Positions 32,752 through 44,318 of a stretch of 64,000 bases of DNA are shown here, in pieces (position 1 is the first letter of the stretch; each line of letters opens with the position of its first letter). Source of the stretch: Polysphondylium violaceum (lineage: Eukaryota; Evosea; Eumycetozoa; Dictyosteliales; Dictyosteliaceae); the NCBI GenBank assembly GCA_000277445.1, contig AJWJ01000033.1, positions 20,586 through 84,585 on the forward strand, given 5' to 3'. The translations under genes and the position numbers were made by a program. The notes under the pieces were generated by a model. That model was given only the letters and a program-made list of their open reading frames with translations, made no database searches and had not been told where the DNA came from.

Positions 32752-34095
32752 TTTTAGTTAAAAAGATTGAATTAATTTAAAATCTTATTGTTTTTTACTT
32801 GTAATAAAAGTAATCTCTAATTAACACTAATTTGTATTTACTGGTCTGATATAAATTTCTATGATGAGATATTTATTAATAAAAAAACAACAAGCAATTG
32901 TGTGATTTTAAATTAACAAAAATATTAATAAAAATAATAAAAAAATAAATAATCAATGGCTTTTGAACAGATAATAGATTGAGTAAAAAGAAATATCGGT
33001 ATTTAATGGTAAAAATTGAGTGTATTTACACAGTGTTTATAAATAGAATTTGTTTTTGATTTTTATTTTAATGAATATTTTAAAATATTGATATATCACC
33101 AAAACCACATTCAAACAATAACAATAAAAAAAAGAAAAACAATAAACAACACACTCAACAAAAGTAAATGACAATCAAATTAAATCAATGACCTTTGATA
33201 TTTTTAATTTAATGTAATGGAGAAAACTCAATGGTTGGAATTGATTTTTCTTGGTGATAAAAGTGGAAAGATGGAGGGGGGTGATGTGAAAATTAAAATT
33301 GATAATACAGGAGATGAGTGAGTATGGCAAGGTGTAATGAATAATTCACCTACAAAATAAAAATAGACACACTAAACAATTGTAATTTTGGTTTTTAAAA
33401 ACAAAAACACACAATAATTTGGAACAACTAGTCAGAGGGTAAAAAAGTGTAAGTGGTGTTGGTAAATGAAGAATCAATTAAAGAGTATATTGAAAATCAG
33501 AGAAAACATAATCCAAATAAAAAATAAAAAATAAAAAAAACAAAACAAGTCTTATTGGCAACAACCAAGAAAATAAAGATTGGAATTTAAATCAAGTAGT
33601 GTATCCAAAAATAAAATTATCAAATGTGATAAAAAAAAAAGAGGAAAAAATGGGGTAATATTATTAGTAGATGAGATAAAGTGGGGGGGGGGAAAGGTGG
33701 TAAGGTGAGTGAGTGAATGTGTGGTTTTTTATCGCCACCACCTCAAACCATTTCCAAGTTCACACTCACTCCTTCCTCCTGATATCACCAATACATCATC
33801 CATCATAAAAATAAATTTTAATTGTTGCTAGTGGTGGGTGAATCTGGCAAAATACATGTGTACATTTGGAATTTTCTTTTTCCTTTACTCTATTGTCTAA
33901 ACATCTTATTTTTTATTTAACGGTTTTATTAATTGAAAGATGAAGTGTATGATGTTTGTGAGTGTGTGTATGTAGTGTGGGGTATTTTCATGACCATCAA
34001 AAAAAAAAATAAACCACCAACTCAAAATCGTAATTTCGTGAATTGAATCTTACATCACTATCTATTCAGTGTGGGGGTGATATATTTAGAAAAAT

Positions 34096-34138
34096 ATCCT
34101 GTTGCCGAGGTGATATTCTATAATTAGGAAGACAGGAT
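34096..34138. repeat. 7-bp inverted repeat
   Basis: Arms atcctgt (34096-34102) and acaggat (34132-34138) are perfect reverse complements with a 29-nt loop. Confidence 0.6.
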
Positions 34139-34371
34139 GTGTGTTGATTAGTGAAAATCAAGTTCATACCAACCCTTTGGTTTTAGGTTACTGAATATTC
34201 AATCTACATTTTCTATTTTTTTTGTTTTTGCTTTCTTTAATCTACCCTATTCAACACACTACCATGCCTTTTCTCATATAAAAAATTTTAACAACATTTT
34301 GCCGAATTTACATGATGATGTCAGTATACTGACTGCTGTTCCCTCTAAAGTAAGTTATCTATAACAGTAAC

Positions 34372-34438
34372 TTATCCTCATATCTTATTCCTGATATCTC
34401 AGATCTATTGCAAAATCTGATAATAAATCTCAGGATAA
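34372..34438. repeat. Imperfect inverted repeat
   Basis: The outer arms ttatcct (34372-34378) and aggataa (34432-34438) are perfect, and the inner arms cagat/atctg close a short loop. Internal loops separate the two helices. Confidence 0.6.
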
Positions 34439-34607
34439 TTGGTTAATCTACCTGGCAAACAAGGTTCTAATAGATTTAGATTAAATATGTGTGAGTGTAT
34501 GTTGATTATAAATTAACAAATAATTAAATTGTGATTATTTTTAAATAAAGACAAATCATGTTTCAATTTAAAAAAATTATATATAAAAGGGAATAATTAA
34601 AATTTAT

Positions 34608-36630
34608 TTAGTTAAATACATCATCTTCATCAATATCTTGTTCATCATCATCATCAACTTGTTCTTCATCATCTTCATCTTGTCTAACATTCTTACCAGT
34701 TGAGGTAGTGATGAGACCAAATTTCTTTTTAAGTTTTTTTGCGTTTTTCTTGTTGGATTTGTTTGATTGAGGATTATATTGATCGTTTTCATCTTTGAGA
34801 TTTTGTACTTTACCCTTTGGACCATTGCTAATGGCCTTGCTGGTGGCACTGACAACTTGTTTTTGTTGTTGAAGTAATTTTTGTTGGTATTGTAAAATTG
34901 AATCTTCATCTTCATCCATTTCGTCTTCTTCATCTTCGTCGTCGTCTTCGTCTTCTTCTTCCATTTCTTCTTCATCGTCATCTTCCATTTCTTCTTCATC
35001 GTCTTCTTCCATCTCTTCTTCTTCAAGATTATCAAACATAGAGGTATCAACTTGACCAGATTTATCAGAGGCTTCGAGGGAAGCAAATTCACTGGATTTC
35101 TTTTCACGAAGTGAAGAGATTAAATCAGTTTGATCGATATTGAATTCTTCAGAGAATTGAGAAACAATGGTAGCAGCTTTACCAGTTGGATTAGCTTTGG
35201 GTGGTTGAGTATAGAAAGGAATCTTACCACCAGTCCAATCACGAATGACAGAGATGGCAGCAGATTTGAGATCAACAACACCGCCTCTAATGATTTTCTT
35301 TCTCTTGTTGGCAATAGAGGTGAGGAACTCTGTGGTATTGCTATAGTCGGCAATCTCATAGATTGTGAGAATTTGTTCTTTGGAGCAACGTTGGAGGATA
35401 GAGTCGATTGGGGCGATTGGGTCGGTAATCTTTTCCAATTTGACGACGTTACGGAGAATAATGTTATCGTCAATGGCACCTCTGATTGGGACGATACCTG
35501 GTGAATCAAGTAATTTGACATTTTTATCCAAATGAACTTCTTGAGCGACCTTGGTGAAACCTGGGGTGGCACCAACACCGACGGAACGAGTTCTCTTTAA
35601 AGAGTTGATCAATGAGCTCTTACCAACATTTGGGTAACCAATGATACCGACATTGACACTAGTCTTGATATTGAGGGATCTACTGTAGTTTTTGAGGAGT
35701 TGGAGGAGTTGTTCGGCACCCAAACTTTCAGTGGCATTGAGTAATTCTTTGCTGGCAGCCTCTGGTTGAACAGATGATTGACCAAGGTTTCTCTTTTGAT
35801 TTTGAGTGGAACACTTGAAGGCCAAAGTTGGGTAAAAGTTTCTCAAATACTTGAGCCACAACATGACATTTTCCTTGGGAACCAAATCAATCTTGTTGAG
35901 AATGAGAACAATCTTTTTACCAGTGTAACGTTCTAAAATCATTTGTTCAACTTCCAAACAACGACAACCGAGTGGATCACGAGCATCCAATACTTGGAGA
36001 ATGACATCAGCTGATTCAATAACCTTTTTGACTTCTCTGTAAAAAGCTTTCAATGAATTGTCTTTAATTTCCTTTTGGAAGGATCCAGATTGTTCTTTTA
36101 ATTGACGTTTGACCTCTTGTTTTCTATTGAATTCTTCATCACGTTGTTTAGCCTCCATTGCCATGGATGCAAGATCTCTTTGTTGTTCAACTTTTCTCAA
36201 TTCCTTTTTCTTTTTCTTTTCATCACTAGCTTTTTGTTTAGCCATTTCAATTTTATGTAACATTTCTTCTTTAAATGGCCATAAATTTGGAATACCTGGA
36301 TCTTTCTTTGATTCTATAATAATTTCATGTTTTTTATATATTAATAATCTATATCTATATATTTTATATCTAGATTTCTTTTATATATCTAGATCGATCC
36401 TCTTGTAAAGATATATATAAGATTGACATACTAGTTAATTTTGGGTTATCTCTGGCTAATTTTCTAATTTTACGACGATGTTCTGCAACTTTCTTTTCAA
36501 CCTTATGCTTTTTGTGTAAAGATTGACGTTTACTGGCAGTTTCTATATTTGTTATGTATGTACATAGATTATTAATAATGTGATACTATTTATTGCTGTT
36601 AATATAACAATAGTATTTACGTTTTCCCAT
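34608..36630 (-). CDS. gnl3: Nucleostemin/GNL3-type nucleolar GTPase
   Basis: Three exons: 36630-36621 (10 nt), 36542-36432 and 36313-34608; introns 78 and 118 nt; 608 residues. The joins give an N-terminus [22 protein letters not shown], the basic nucleolar-targeting GN3L_Grn1 domain, then the [17 protein letters not shown] box. The GTPase is circularly permuted: G4 NKID at 180-183 precedes G1 GYPNVGKSS at 266-274 and G3 DSPG at 310-313. This is diagnostic of the YlqF/YawG family. A coiled, Lys/Glu-rich region precedes the GTPase. An acidic Glu/Asp stretch of about 50 residues and a basic/acidic tail end the protein. GNL3 proteins support pre-60S ribosome assembly and nucleolar function. GNL3L is the alternative name. 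Confidence 0.94.
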
Positions 36631-37110
36631 TTTGGTCTATATATTCTATTCTATTTATTAATAGAATTTAACAAGTTATGTGTATATGAAAAAAGAGAGA
36701 ACGAAAAAAAGACGAAATCAATCATGAATGATTCGAAAAAAAAATTGAAAAAAAAATTGATAAAAAAAATTTTAAAAAATAAAAAAACGAACGAAAAATT
36801 TTGTGCACAAGAAAAAATTTTTACAGGCGAGGTGTAATAGACTTTATAATACACCCCTTCCAATATATTAAAATTTCCGTCAGAGCCACTTTATCTCTAT
36901 GTCAGAACTTTTTGAAAAAGAAAAGAATTCTTTATTTTTCTCTTTTTAAAAACTTCAGGCATTGAAATAAAAGATTGCTTTTATGGAAAATTAATTATAT
37001 TACCTCTGTTGCTAATAAAGAATCAAATTTTATAAAGATGTACAAACAGCTAATTAAATATATAATAGATATTCTTTATTTTTTTAGACAAAAAAAGATT
37101 TTAAGTAGAT
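36631..37110. other. Spacer between GNL3 start and acyl-CoA oxidase 3' end
   Basis: 480 bp, AT-rich with A runs at 36735-36800. No ORF or strong repeat was recognised; it presumably holds the GNL3 promoter. Confidence 0.65.
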
Positions 37111-39403
37111 TTACAATTTAGCGGCAATGATTGGTGGATAATTTGCCTCGGTGAATGGACCACCCACTTTTTTACAAATATTTTCATAGATATCCCCGTC
37201 TTCATATCCGAGTGGACTTTCAATAAGATATTCTTCTTGACCAAAACCTTTGACCAACAAGAGACAGTGTTGTGAGAGTTCAGCTGACAATTGGCTAATC
37301 AATTTAACGATAGCAATAGCTTTGTTTTTCTTTAAATAATTTGAGTTTCTGAAAAATTCAAAATCTGCTCTAATTCTAGTGAGACCATACAATTGGCAGA
37401 GCTTTCTGAGCATTTCTTTGGTTTCGGCATCTTTTTCATTATTTACTGAATCGATAAATTTACCAACAATCATGGTTTCTGTGTGAGATTTGGCCAAATG
37501 GTTGAGAATCTCAAGCGACTGGTTCCAGGCAGTGAATGAGTTTTTGGTGATTTTGTATCTCTTGGAAACGGTTTGGGCGGATTGAATGAGGAGCTTGGAT
37601 GAACGGAACTCCATGCAGTCCAAGAGGAATTGAAGACTCAATAAATGGGATTCATCGCTACGGAAGGTGGTGTATGGATTTAATCCACTGATGAGGAGAC
37701 TGGTGTTTTTGCCAAGATATTTCAATGTGCCTGTAAACTTGTTTCCAGAGTATTCCTTTTTGAATTGGGTCAAGAGATCTTTTGCGACTTGTTGGAGAAG
37801 GAGGGTGTTGTCACCTTCAAAAGTACGACCGACATCAATGGCAGAGATCCATGCATTAAATCTAGCATAGGAGCCATAACCGTGACCACCACAGAGCTTT
37901 CTAAGTTCGGCCAAAGAAATAGTGGAGTATTCAGATATAGTGGCTTTGAGGCCCGAGGCCATTACGTGGATTTCACCTTCATCAGTTCTTTCTTGGAAAC
38001 GTTTGCAGAGATAGTGTTTGATGGCATCAAAGGCATATGCTGTGGCAATCATTGGCATGATGGTCAAGTAGTGCGTTGGATACTCCATAATGGAAATTTC
38101 TGGACCATTGGAGGTGGGTCCAAATTGAAGACGTTTAGTGGCATATCTGGTGGCATTGACCAAACCGGCTTTAAGTGCTCTAGTGCATCCAAATGAAATG
38201 GTTACTCTACCAGTGATCATTTGGGCGAGAATGGTGGCAAATCTTTTGGATGGATTGGAGATAGGTGAACTATATGATCCACCTTCAACACTTCCAAATT
38301 TGTCCAAAAGGTTTGAAGCTGGGATTCTAACATTATCAAATTGAATCCAACCATTGTCGACACCATTTAAACCATATTTATTTCCAATATCACCAATTCT
38401 GACACCTGGTAATAAATCAAAGCCATTCTTGCCACGAATTGGGACAAGAAAAGCATGTACTTCTTGATCTTTTCCATTGATAATCAAGCGAGCAAATACT
38501 GCGGAAATTACAGCATGAGCAGCATTACCTATCCACCATTTGGTTGATGTTCTAAGTGGTGTATTTATTATAAATTCATCTGTATCTGGGTCATATGTGG
38601 CAGTGGTTTCCAATGATCTTACATTTGAACCATGTCCCAACTCTGTCATTGCAAAACAACCCAATAGTTTTCCAGTCTCAATATCTGGTAATAAAGCATG
38701 ATGTCTTTCAGTACCCAAATTATAAACTGCTGCTCCAAATAAAAAGTTGTTTACTGTTAATTTTGTCATTAAACCTAAAGTGGGGTATAGTATTGATTGT
38801 TAGTTTAGATTTTAAATATCTATATTAAAAAGACTACATACTACAATCATCAATTTGAGAAACCATATCAATAAATGCCACTACTTTACTTGGACACTCT
38901 TTTAAATCTGAAGTATGTAACAATCCAGTGGCAAAAAGACTATCCATCAAAGCTTTGGTTTGTCTAAGTGTTTTTAATCTTTGTTGCTCTTTGGTGGCAT
39001 TTAAATCAATGGCAAATAATTCTTTGTTTTTTAATACTGTATTTTTAATTGCTTCTCTAATCTAATTTAATTTAAATGTTAGTATTTATTTGAAAACAAA
39101 AAGTTTATAAATTAATAATCATACTTCTTTATATTCAAAATCTTTGATTGCCCAGTTTGCCAATTTTTCATGTAATGGTTGTTTTTGACCTTTATTTCTT
39201 GACTCTACTGAATTTGAATCTTTTCCAGGAACATTATTTAATGGAAACTGAATCATGGATCTGTATCCTTCTAATGATGATGATTTTATACTTGACATAT
39301 TTGGAAATGATGATGATGAATTATATAGTGGAAGAACAGAGGGAGATGTACCAACTTCGGAGTCTAAGGAAACTGCTGTATCATTGTTTTCAAGAGTAGA
39401 CAT
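37111..39403 (-). CDS. Peroxisomal acyl-CoA oxidase
   Basis: Exons 39403-39125, 39061-38842 and 38774-37111 (introns 63 and 67 nt); 720 residues. The start MSTLENNDTAV is followed by a Ser-rich segment and then the acyl-CoA oxidase N-terminal helical domain. The FAD/acyl-CoA middle domain holds TELGHGSNVRSLETTA (about 210-225). The C-terminal helical domain contains the catalytic Glu in FEGDNTLLLQQVAKDLL and the CGGHGYGSYA block. The last residues are IIAAKL. The terminal AKL is a type-1 peroxisomal targeting signal, so import by PEX5 is expected. The enzyme catalyses the first, H2O2-forming step of peroxisomal beta-oxidation. Chain-length preference is not predictable. Confidence 0.95.
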
Positions 39404-40568
39404 TGTGAGTATATTGTGACTATACAAAAATTAAATAAAATTGAAATTGAAAAGCAGATATATATGGCCTCCAAACAAAGTTGAGATAGGAAAAAAAAAT
39501 AGTTTATGGATTTTGGGATGTTGTAAAAAGTGTTGAAATATTTTCAACTCTCAATTCGAGTATTATTTATACTTTGTGTGTGCTATGAAATAGTGTGGGT
39601 GTATATGTATGTAAGGTGATGGTATATTACTTTTTAAAATATTTGTGTTAATTTACACCCACTTTTTTTTGAAAAAGAAAGGAATGAAAAGTGATAGTAG
39701 AAAGAAATGGTGTGTTGAGTGTGTATGAGTTTCTTTTATGTTGTGTGGTATTTATCCAAATATCCAACAAAATACTTACTATGAGAACAGGGATGGGGGG
39801 AGCGATTGAGAATATGGGGAAAATAAAAAAAAATGAAAAAAAATTGAAAAAAAGAGTGTATGTTAGTGACTCTTGGTGATTTATTGGTTGGTTGATGATG
39901 TGAATGAGGTCAAGGTTGACTGAAATCTCGTTCGCTCCCCCTCTGCCATCTCACATGCCCCCGTAAATTGTTAAAAAATTTTAAAAAAAAAAGTTCAAGG
40001 ATAAAAATTTGATAAAAATTAGATATTTTCCATAAAAATTATCTAGGATGTCGTTCCTTTTAATAGGGACCAGGCTTTATAATGTGCAAAAACATGAATT
40101 TTGGCTGAAGGGGTGTTTTTGGTCAGGGTCAGAGAGTAAGGATCGCAATGCTTTATTTTTTTATTTTCTCTATGGTTATCAGTCTGACTCAATAGGAATT
40201 AAATGTTGTCAAAAATCCAACAAAATATCTCCTCCAACACTGAAATAAAATTTTGTTGTGCTTTGTAACAAATATGAAATGGGCAGTATTGTAAATCCAA
40301 TCTACATTTCCTATTTATCAGTGTCCTCATGTCTGCTTTACACTTTTTTTAGTATCTAAATTTAGGAGCCATTCGATTTGTTGGTCTTTTGTTTCGCTGA
40401 TGGTATTTCTTATTACTTTAAAGAGATGAGTATTGAGAAAAATATCATATATTAAATCTATTAATTTTGATCAGTTTAAAGTAAATTATAAATAAAGAAT
40501 ACACATTATGATGTTTTAAATAAATTTATCTCTTTTTTAAACAATTAATATCTTTATAGGATATTCAT
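39404..40568. other. 1.17-kb spacer
   Basis: Spacer between the acyl-CoA oxidase start and the L14 3' end. The left part is AT-rich. A less biased patch at 40040-40340 contains a 66-codon frame (40048-40248) with no recognised homology, and a 9-bp inverted repeat (caacaaaat near 40218, attttgttg near 40250). I do not call a gene. Confidence 0.6.
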
Positions 40569-41313
40569 TTATTTGGTTTTCTTGACGTGACCTTTGGCTT
40601 TTTGGGCAACCATCTTTTTGTGGGAGTTTCTGTTAGCTTCGTTAACTAATTTTCTAACTTCATTGTTGACTTTCTTGTTAACCTATTAAAATGATATTAG
40701 TTATATGATTCATGATAGTTATGTTATGTTTTCAATGATAATTACTTTAGATTTGGCGAGTCTTAATTTGAAACGGGCGAAATCGGTTAAAGCAGCTTTG
40801 TCAGAAGCAGCAGTGATCTTTTTGACGAGATTCAATTGAGCAACTTTGTTGTCAAGATCAGCAGCTTTGATGGCAGTCATGAGGGAAGCGAGACGAGCAC
40901 CTCTTTGGACTTTAATGGTTAACTTGGTAAGAGTAATCCATTTAATGTTGACGATTTGTCTTTCGACACCAGTGGTTGGACCGTGGACTAAGACCTATAT
41001 AGATGATAATCAATGTTAATCTACCTGTTTTGCGGTTTTTGTTGTGTAGATAGGTAGAGGCCATGATTTGGGATATTCTTGATTCCTAGATAGATTCTAG
41101 ACTATTTGACCTTTTCACAGCCCAAATCAACAATCAATCATGACAATCATCTTCCAATCCAATCAATCAATCCAATCTACTATCCTGTTGCTAAACACCT
41201 ACTCTGTTTTGATCTAAGACATCAATGATGATGGCGGTTTTGTTAAGGAGTGGACCATAGTTAATCAAAACAACACGTCCGATCTCGACAAAGAGAGAGA
41301 ATTTGCTGATCAT
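40569..41313 (-). CDS. rpl14: 60S ribosomal protein L14 (eL14)
   Basis: Exons 41313-41203, 40994-40746 and 40682-40569, introns of 208 and 63 nt; all joins are phase 0; 157 residues. The N-terminal KOW-like segment [36 protein letters not shown] is the eL14 signature. The central block has [23 protein letters not shown], and the domain ends [14 protein letters not shown]. The tail is Lys/Asn/Arg-rich ([17 protein letters not shown]). Codons are strongly C-ending (AAC, ATC, GTC, CTC), as in highly expressed genes. It is a component of the large cytosolic ribosomal subunit. It diverges from a cytochrome oxidase subunit gene across an 865-bp spacer. Confidence 0.93.
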
Positions 41314-42178
41314 TTTGTATATTATGTGATAACGTCTACAAAGAGATAATGATACTAAAATCAAAAGAAAACTGACTTTGTTGTTTGGCTCTTAGAGAAG
41401 ATTGTGCGCAGAGAGGCCAGCAGCAACACACGACCGAGAGCAGTGCGCCCCCACCATTGGGTGCTCATGGACGAAAAAAAAATTTCGAAAAAAAAAAAAT
41501 CAAAAAAAAAATTAAAAAAATGGAAAATTGTTTTTGAAAAAAATTTTGATAACGTTTTGCGCACTATCTTTTGATGGCAAAAAAGTTTTTATGAGAGCTC
41601 TGCTAAATTGTTTTAATCTGCGACTTTTCTCTCATAGAAAATTTTGATTTTTTTTTCTTTTTTTTTTTTATGTGAGAGCGCGCATCACCCACTGCTATTT
41701 ATTTTTTTTCATTTTTTTTTTTTTTGTTTACATACATTAACATCAATTAAAATGTAGGATTATTTGTATGAGTGCAGATGTGATCAAATAGTGATATAGT
41801 GCCGTATTGTAGAGAGTAGTGTGTAGTTGAGTGTGAAATCAGTGAAAACACTTGCTTAAAATCAGTTTCGTAGCAATAGTAGTATAGCAGTATTCAATAA
41901 ACACAACTAATAAATACAGGTGGAAATAATACACGATTTAGCATTTAAGACAAACAAAAGAGCAAATAGTGCAGTACAAGACACACGGAAGCAAGGAGAA
42001 CATCAATAGTGTTTGTTTGTGTGATTTAATGATCATCACTTATACTCCACTAGCTACCTACATACTACGATGCAGTAGACTATATCATTATTTGCTTGCT
42101 TATAGGATGGAGGAAATAATTAATGATCATTAAAAAGGTTAGACTATTGACACAATAATTATAATTTTAGATTTAAAA
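41314..42178. promoter_or_regulatory. Divergent promoter region for L14 and COX subunit genes
   Basis: The left third (41440-41720) has dense A/T runs. The right part (41755-42125) is unusually even in composition, lacks homopolymers, and ends in a probable acceptor (attttag, 42165-42170) just before the COX start. It may contain a 5' UTR exon and intron of that gene. No protein-coding frame was found. Confidence 0.5.
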
Positions 42179-42352
42179 ATGTCAGGTGCTTTACCAACTT
42201 TTATTAAAATGCAAGTCTACAAGGATATCGGTTACGGTTTCCTCATTGGTACCATCCCAGCTATTTGGTTCAAAAAAGCTGTTACTGACCGTAACATCAG
42301 CGACAGAGAAGCTTACTACAAAAAGATCGATGCCCTCAACAAAGACATTTAA
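42179..42352 (+). CDS. Small cytochrome c oxidase subunit (slime-mould 7e/7s type)
   Basis: Single exon, 57 residues, too short for usual ORF cut-offs. It begins MSGALPTFIKMQVYKDIGYG, with a single membrane helix at about 18-36 (GYGFLIGTIPAIWFKKAV), then a charged matrix or intermembrane tail ending REAYYKKIDALNKDI. This layout resembles the small Dictyostelium cytochrome c oxidase subunits VIIe/VIIs, which are exchanged according to oxygen supply. Codon use is strongly biased to C-ending codons (TAC, AAG, ATC, GGT), as for abundant proteins. The identification rests on remembered family features, so another single-helix respiratory subunit remains possible. Confidence 0.65.
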   Translation: MSGALPTFIKMQVYKDIGYGFLIGTIPAIWFKKAVTDRNISDREAYYKKIDALNKDI

Positions 42353-43104
42353 ATAATATATTCTCACTCTCAATTATTAGATTTATAGGTACATAAATAT
42401 TTATTTTATCATGGAAATAATAATAGTAATATATATTAATAGAATCATTCAAACAAACATAATATAACATAGATACATTTCTTAGGAGATGGAATCATAA
42501 TACATAAACAAAACTAAAAAAAATATAATAATTTGTATAACCATTTGATTTAATCGATCAATAATCAACAATAACTGTCTATTTATTATTTATTTGTTGT
42601 TGAAATTTTATCAGTATTCACCTTGGATATATGTGTGTATAGGTTATGAATGAGTTTATTTATTATGACGATACTTTGTACATTACTACTATTTTAATCA
42701 GGATCTTATCTTTGCAATGATTTTAGATTTACCTTTTTAAGGGATAAAAACTAAATTTTAAAAAAAGGTAGATCTTTTTTCGTTATTTATTTCTTTTTAT
42801 TAATAGATATTGGATCGATCACAATATCGTGTAGACATCTTTTCTAAATCTTAAAGACATTCGAATTAATTCAAATTTAACAGATCTGCAAGATACACAC
42901 ATTTGTTTATTATTTAAAAGATGGACATCATTATCATAATCATTACAACTACTGTTTTTTTTTCCTCTCTCTCTTCTTTTATAAATATTTACGATGTTGA
43001 TGATGATGAATATGATAAATACTCTTTTCATTTACTTATTTAATTAATTAATTAATTCTTAAACATTTATCTTTTATTATTTATTTTTTTTATTTTTCTA
43101 AACT
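42353..43104. other. Convergent spacer with hairpin and a short open frame
   Basis: 752 bp between convergent genes. It holds an inverted repeat at 42725-42775. A minus-strand 70-codon frame at 42819-43031 includes CVSC and a basic end, but has no recognised homology; it is too weak to call as a gene. Confidence 0.6.
42725..42775. repeat. 14-bp inverted repeat between convergent genes
   Basis: Arms 42725-42738 (agatttaccttttt) and 42762-42775 (aaaaaggtagatct) match at 13 of 14 positions, loop 23 nt. It could act in transcription termination or RNA 3' processing. Confidence 0.7.
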
Positions 43105-44318
43105 TTACATATTTTTTTTAATTAGATCAATAAATCTAATTACCTTTTGATCCAACCATTCCTTAAAAGGGAGCATTGCCAACCAGTCTTTGGGCAATTG
43201 TGAAAATCCAATTTTACATCCCAACATTGCGCCACATACAAATCCATTACTAAACAAGGTAATTAAAATGTTAGTATACTGGAAATATAGGATCTAAAAA
43301 AATAGAATAATATAAAACTTACCAATCTGAATCACCACCTTCACGTACAACAATATTTAAAGTTTCTTTAAAAGAATAATTTGAACGAAGACCCCAGAAT
43401 CCAACACCCAAGGATTTAAAAACAAAACTAACAGATTCCGGACTGGAAAGATTAAAAGACTCTAAAGAAGTGTTATATACAATTTCTTCAAATTCAACTC
43501 TTTCTTGAATTGATCCAGACAACATTTGACAACAGGCCTTTATAATTTCTTCGATGAGATGCTCAATTTCATCATTTTTACTCTCTTTGGAGCCATCGAG
43601 TTTTTTTTTCGATTGAGTGTTGCTTAGTAAAATGGCCACGGCAAGACTTAATGCCACACTTGATACGATACATCTTTGGTCATAATGTGTTACTTTGGTG
43701 ATTGCTGTGGCGTTGGAAATGACTGTTTGTAATTTATTGTGGTGCACCATACCAGTGATAATGGAACGTGGCAATGCTCCATTGGTGGCATGTCTACGGC
43801 CACTGGTGATCCAATTTTTTTCACTGACTGTGTAGGGATGTGTAAGAAATTGTGGTTGAAGAACAATCGAGTTAAAGCTAGCACCAATACCAGCAGTGTC
43901 TCCAAGTTCAGGAAATCCACACGTTAACCATTTTTGTAGCTTTTTAGCATAATTTATTTCGTCCACCTTTCCGCCACTCTCTACCAAAGAATCTATAGCC
44001 AAAATCATTTGATCAGATTCATCTGTCCAATCATTTCTTGGCCATCTACATGAATGTGATGTTTTAATTGCACAAGGAAATGGAATTGGGCTGGTACCAT
44101 ATATTTTTAAAATTTGATCTTTGTTTAATAATTCTGTAGCTATGATTTTTTTTTGATCAATTAATATCTTTGTGTCTTTTTCATCGCGTAATAATTAATA
44201 ACTTACATAAACCATATGCATCACCTAAAACTGATCCATAAATGCAACCTAAAAGCCTATCAAAAAATGGATCTTCCATAATTGATTTATCGAGACCTGT
44301 AATATTCCACTTTTCCAT
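43105..44318 (-). CDS. ADP-ribosylglycohydrolase (ARH/DraG family)
   Basis: Exons 44318-44207, 44139-43323 and 43249-43105 (introns 67 and 73 nt); 357 residues. DraG-fold motifs: LLGCIYGSVLGDAYGL at the start, the first metal-binding motif DWTDESDQM, the GDTAGIGASF and TNGALPRSIITG blocks, and the C-terminal second metal motif DSDCNGFVCGAMLG, restored by the last splice join. All acidic metal ligands appear present. ARH enzymes remove ADP-ribose from Arg or Ser side chains, or related linkages. Without structure the specificity is open. A short Lys/Asp/Glu-rich insert (SKKKLDGSKESKNDE) interrupts the helical core. Confidence 0.9.

Larger units (their letters stand above)
32752..34607. other. 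1.86-kb AT-rich spacer with weak hairpins and a G10 run
   Basis: Spacer between the small 67-residue gene and the nucleostemin-type gene 3' end. It holds a G10 run at 33683-33692 and inverted repeats at 34096-34138 and 34372-34438. No ORF with a plausible start and codon use was found. Confidence 0.65.

Noticed and set aside
33683-33692. G10 run
   Set aside because: A single isolated G run; not a tandem G-quadruplex motif and no gene nearby.
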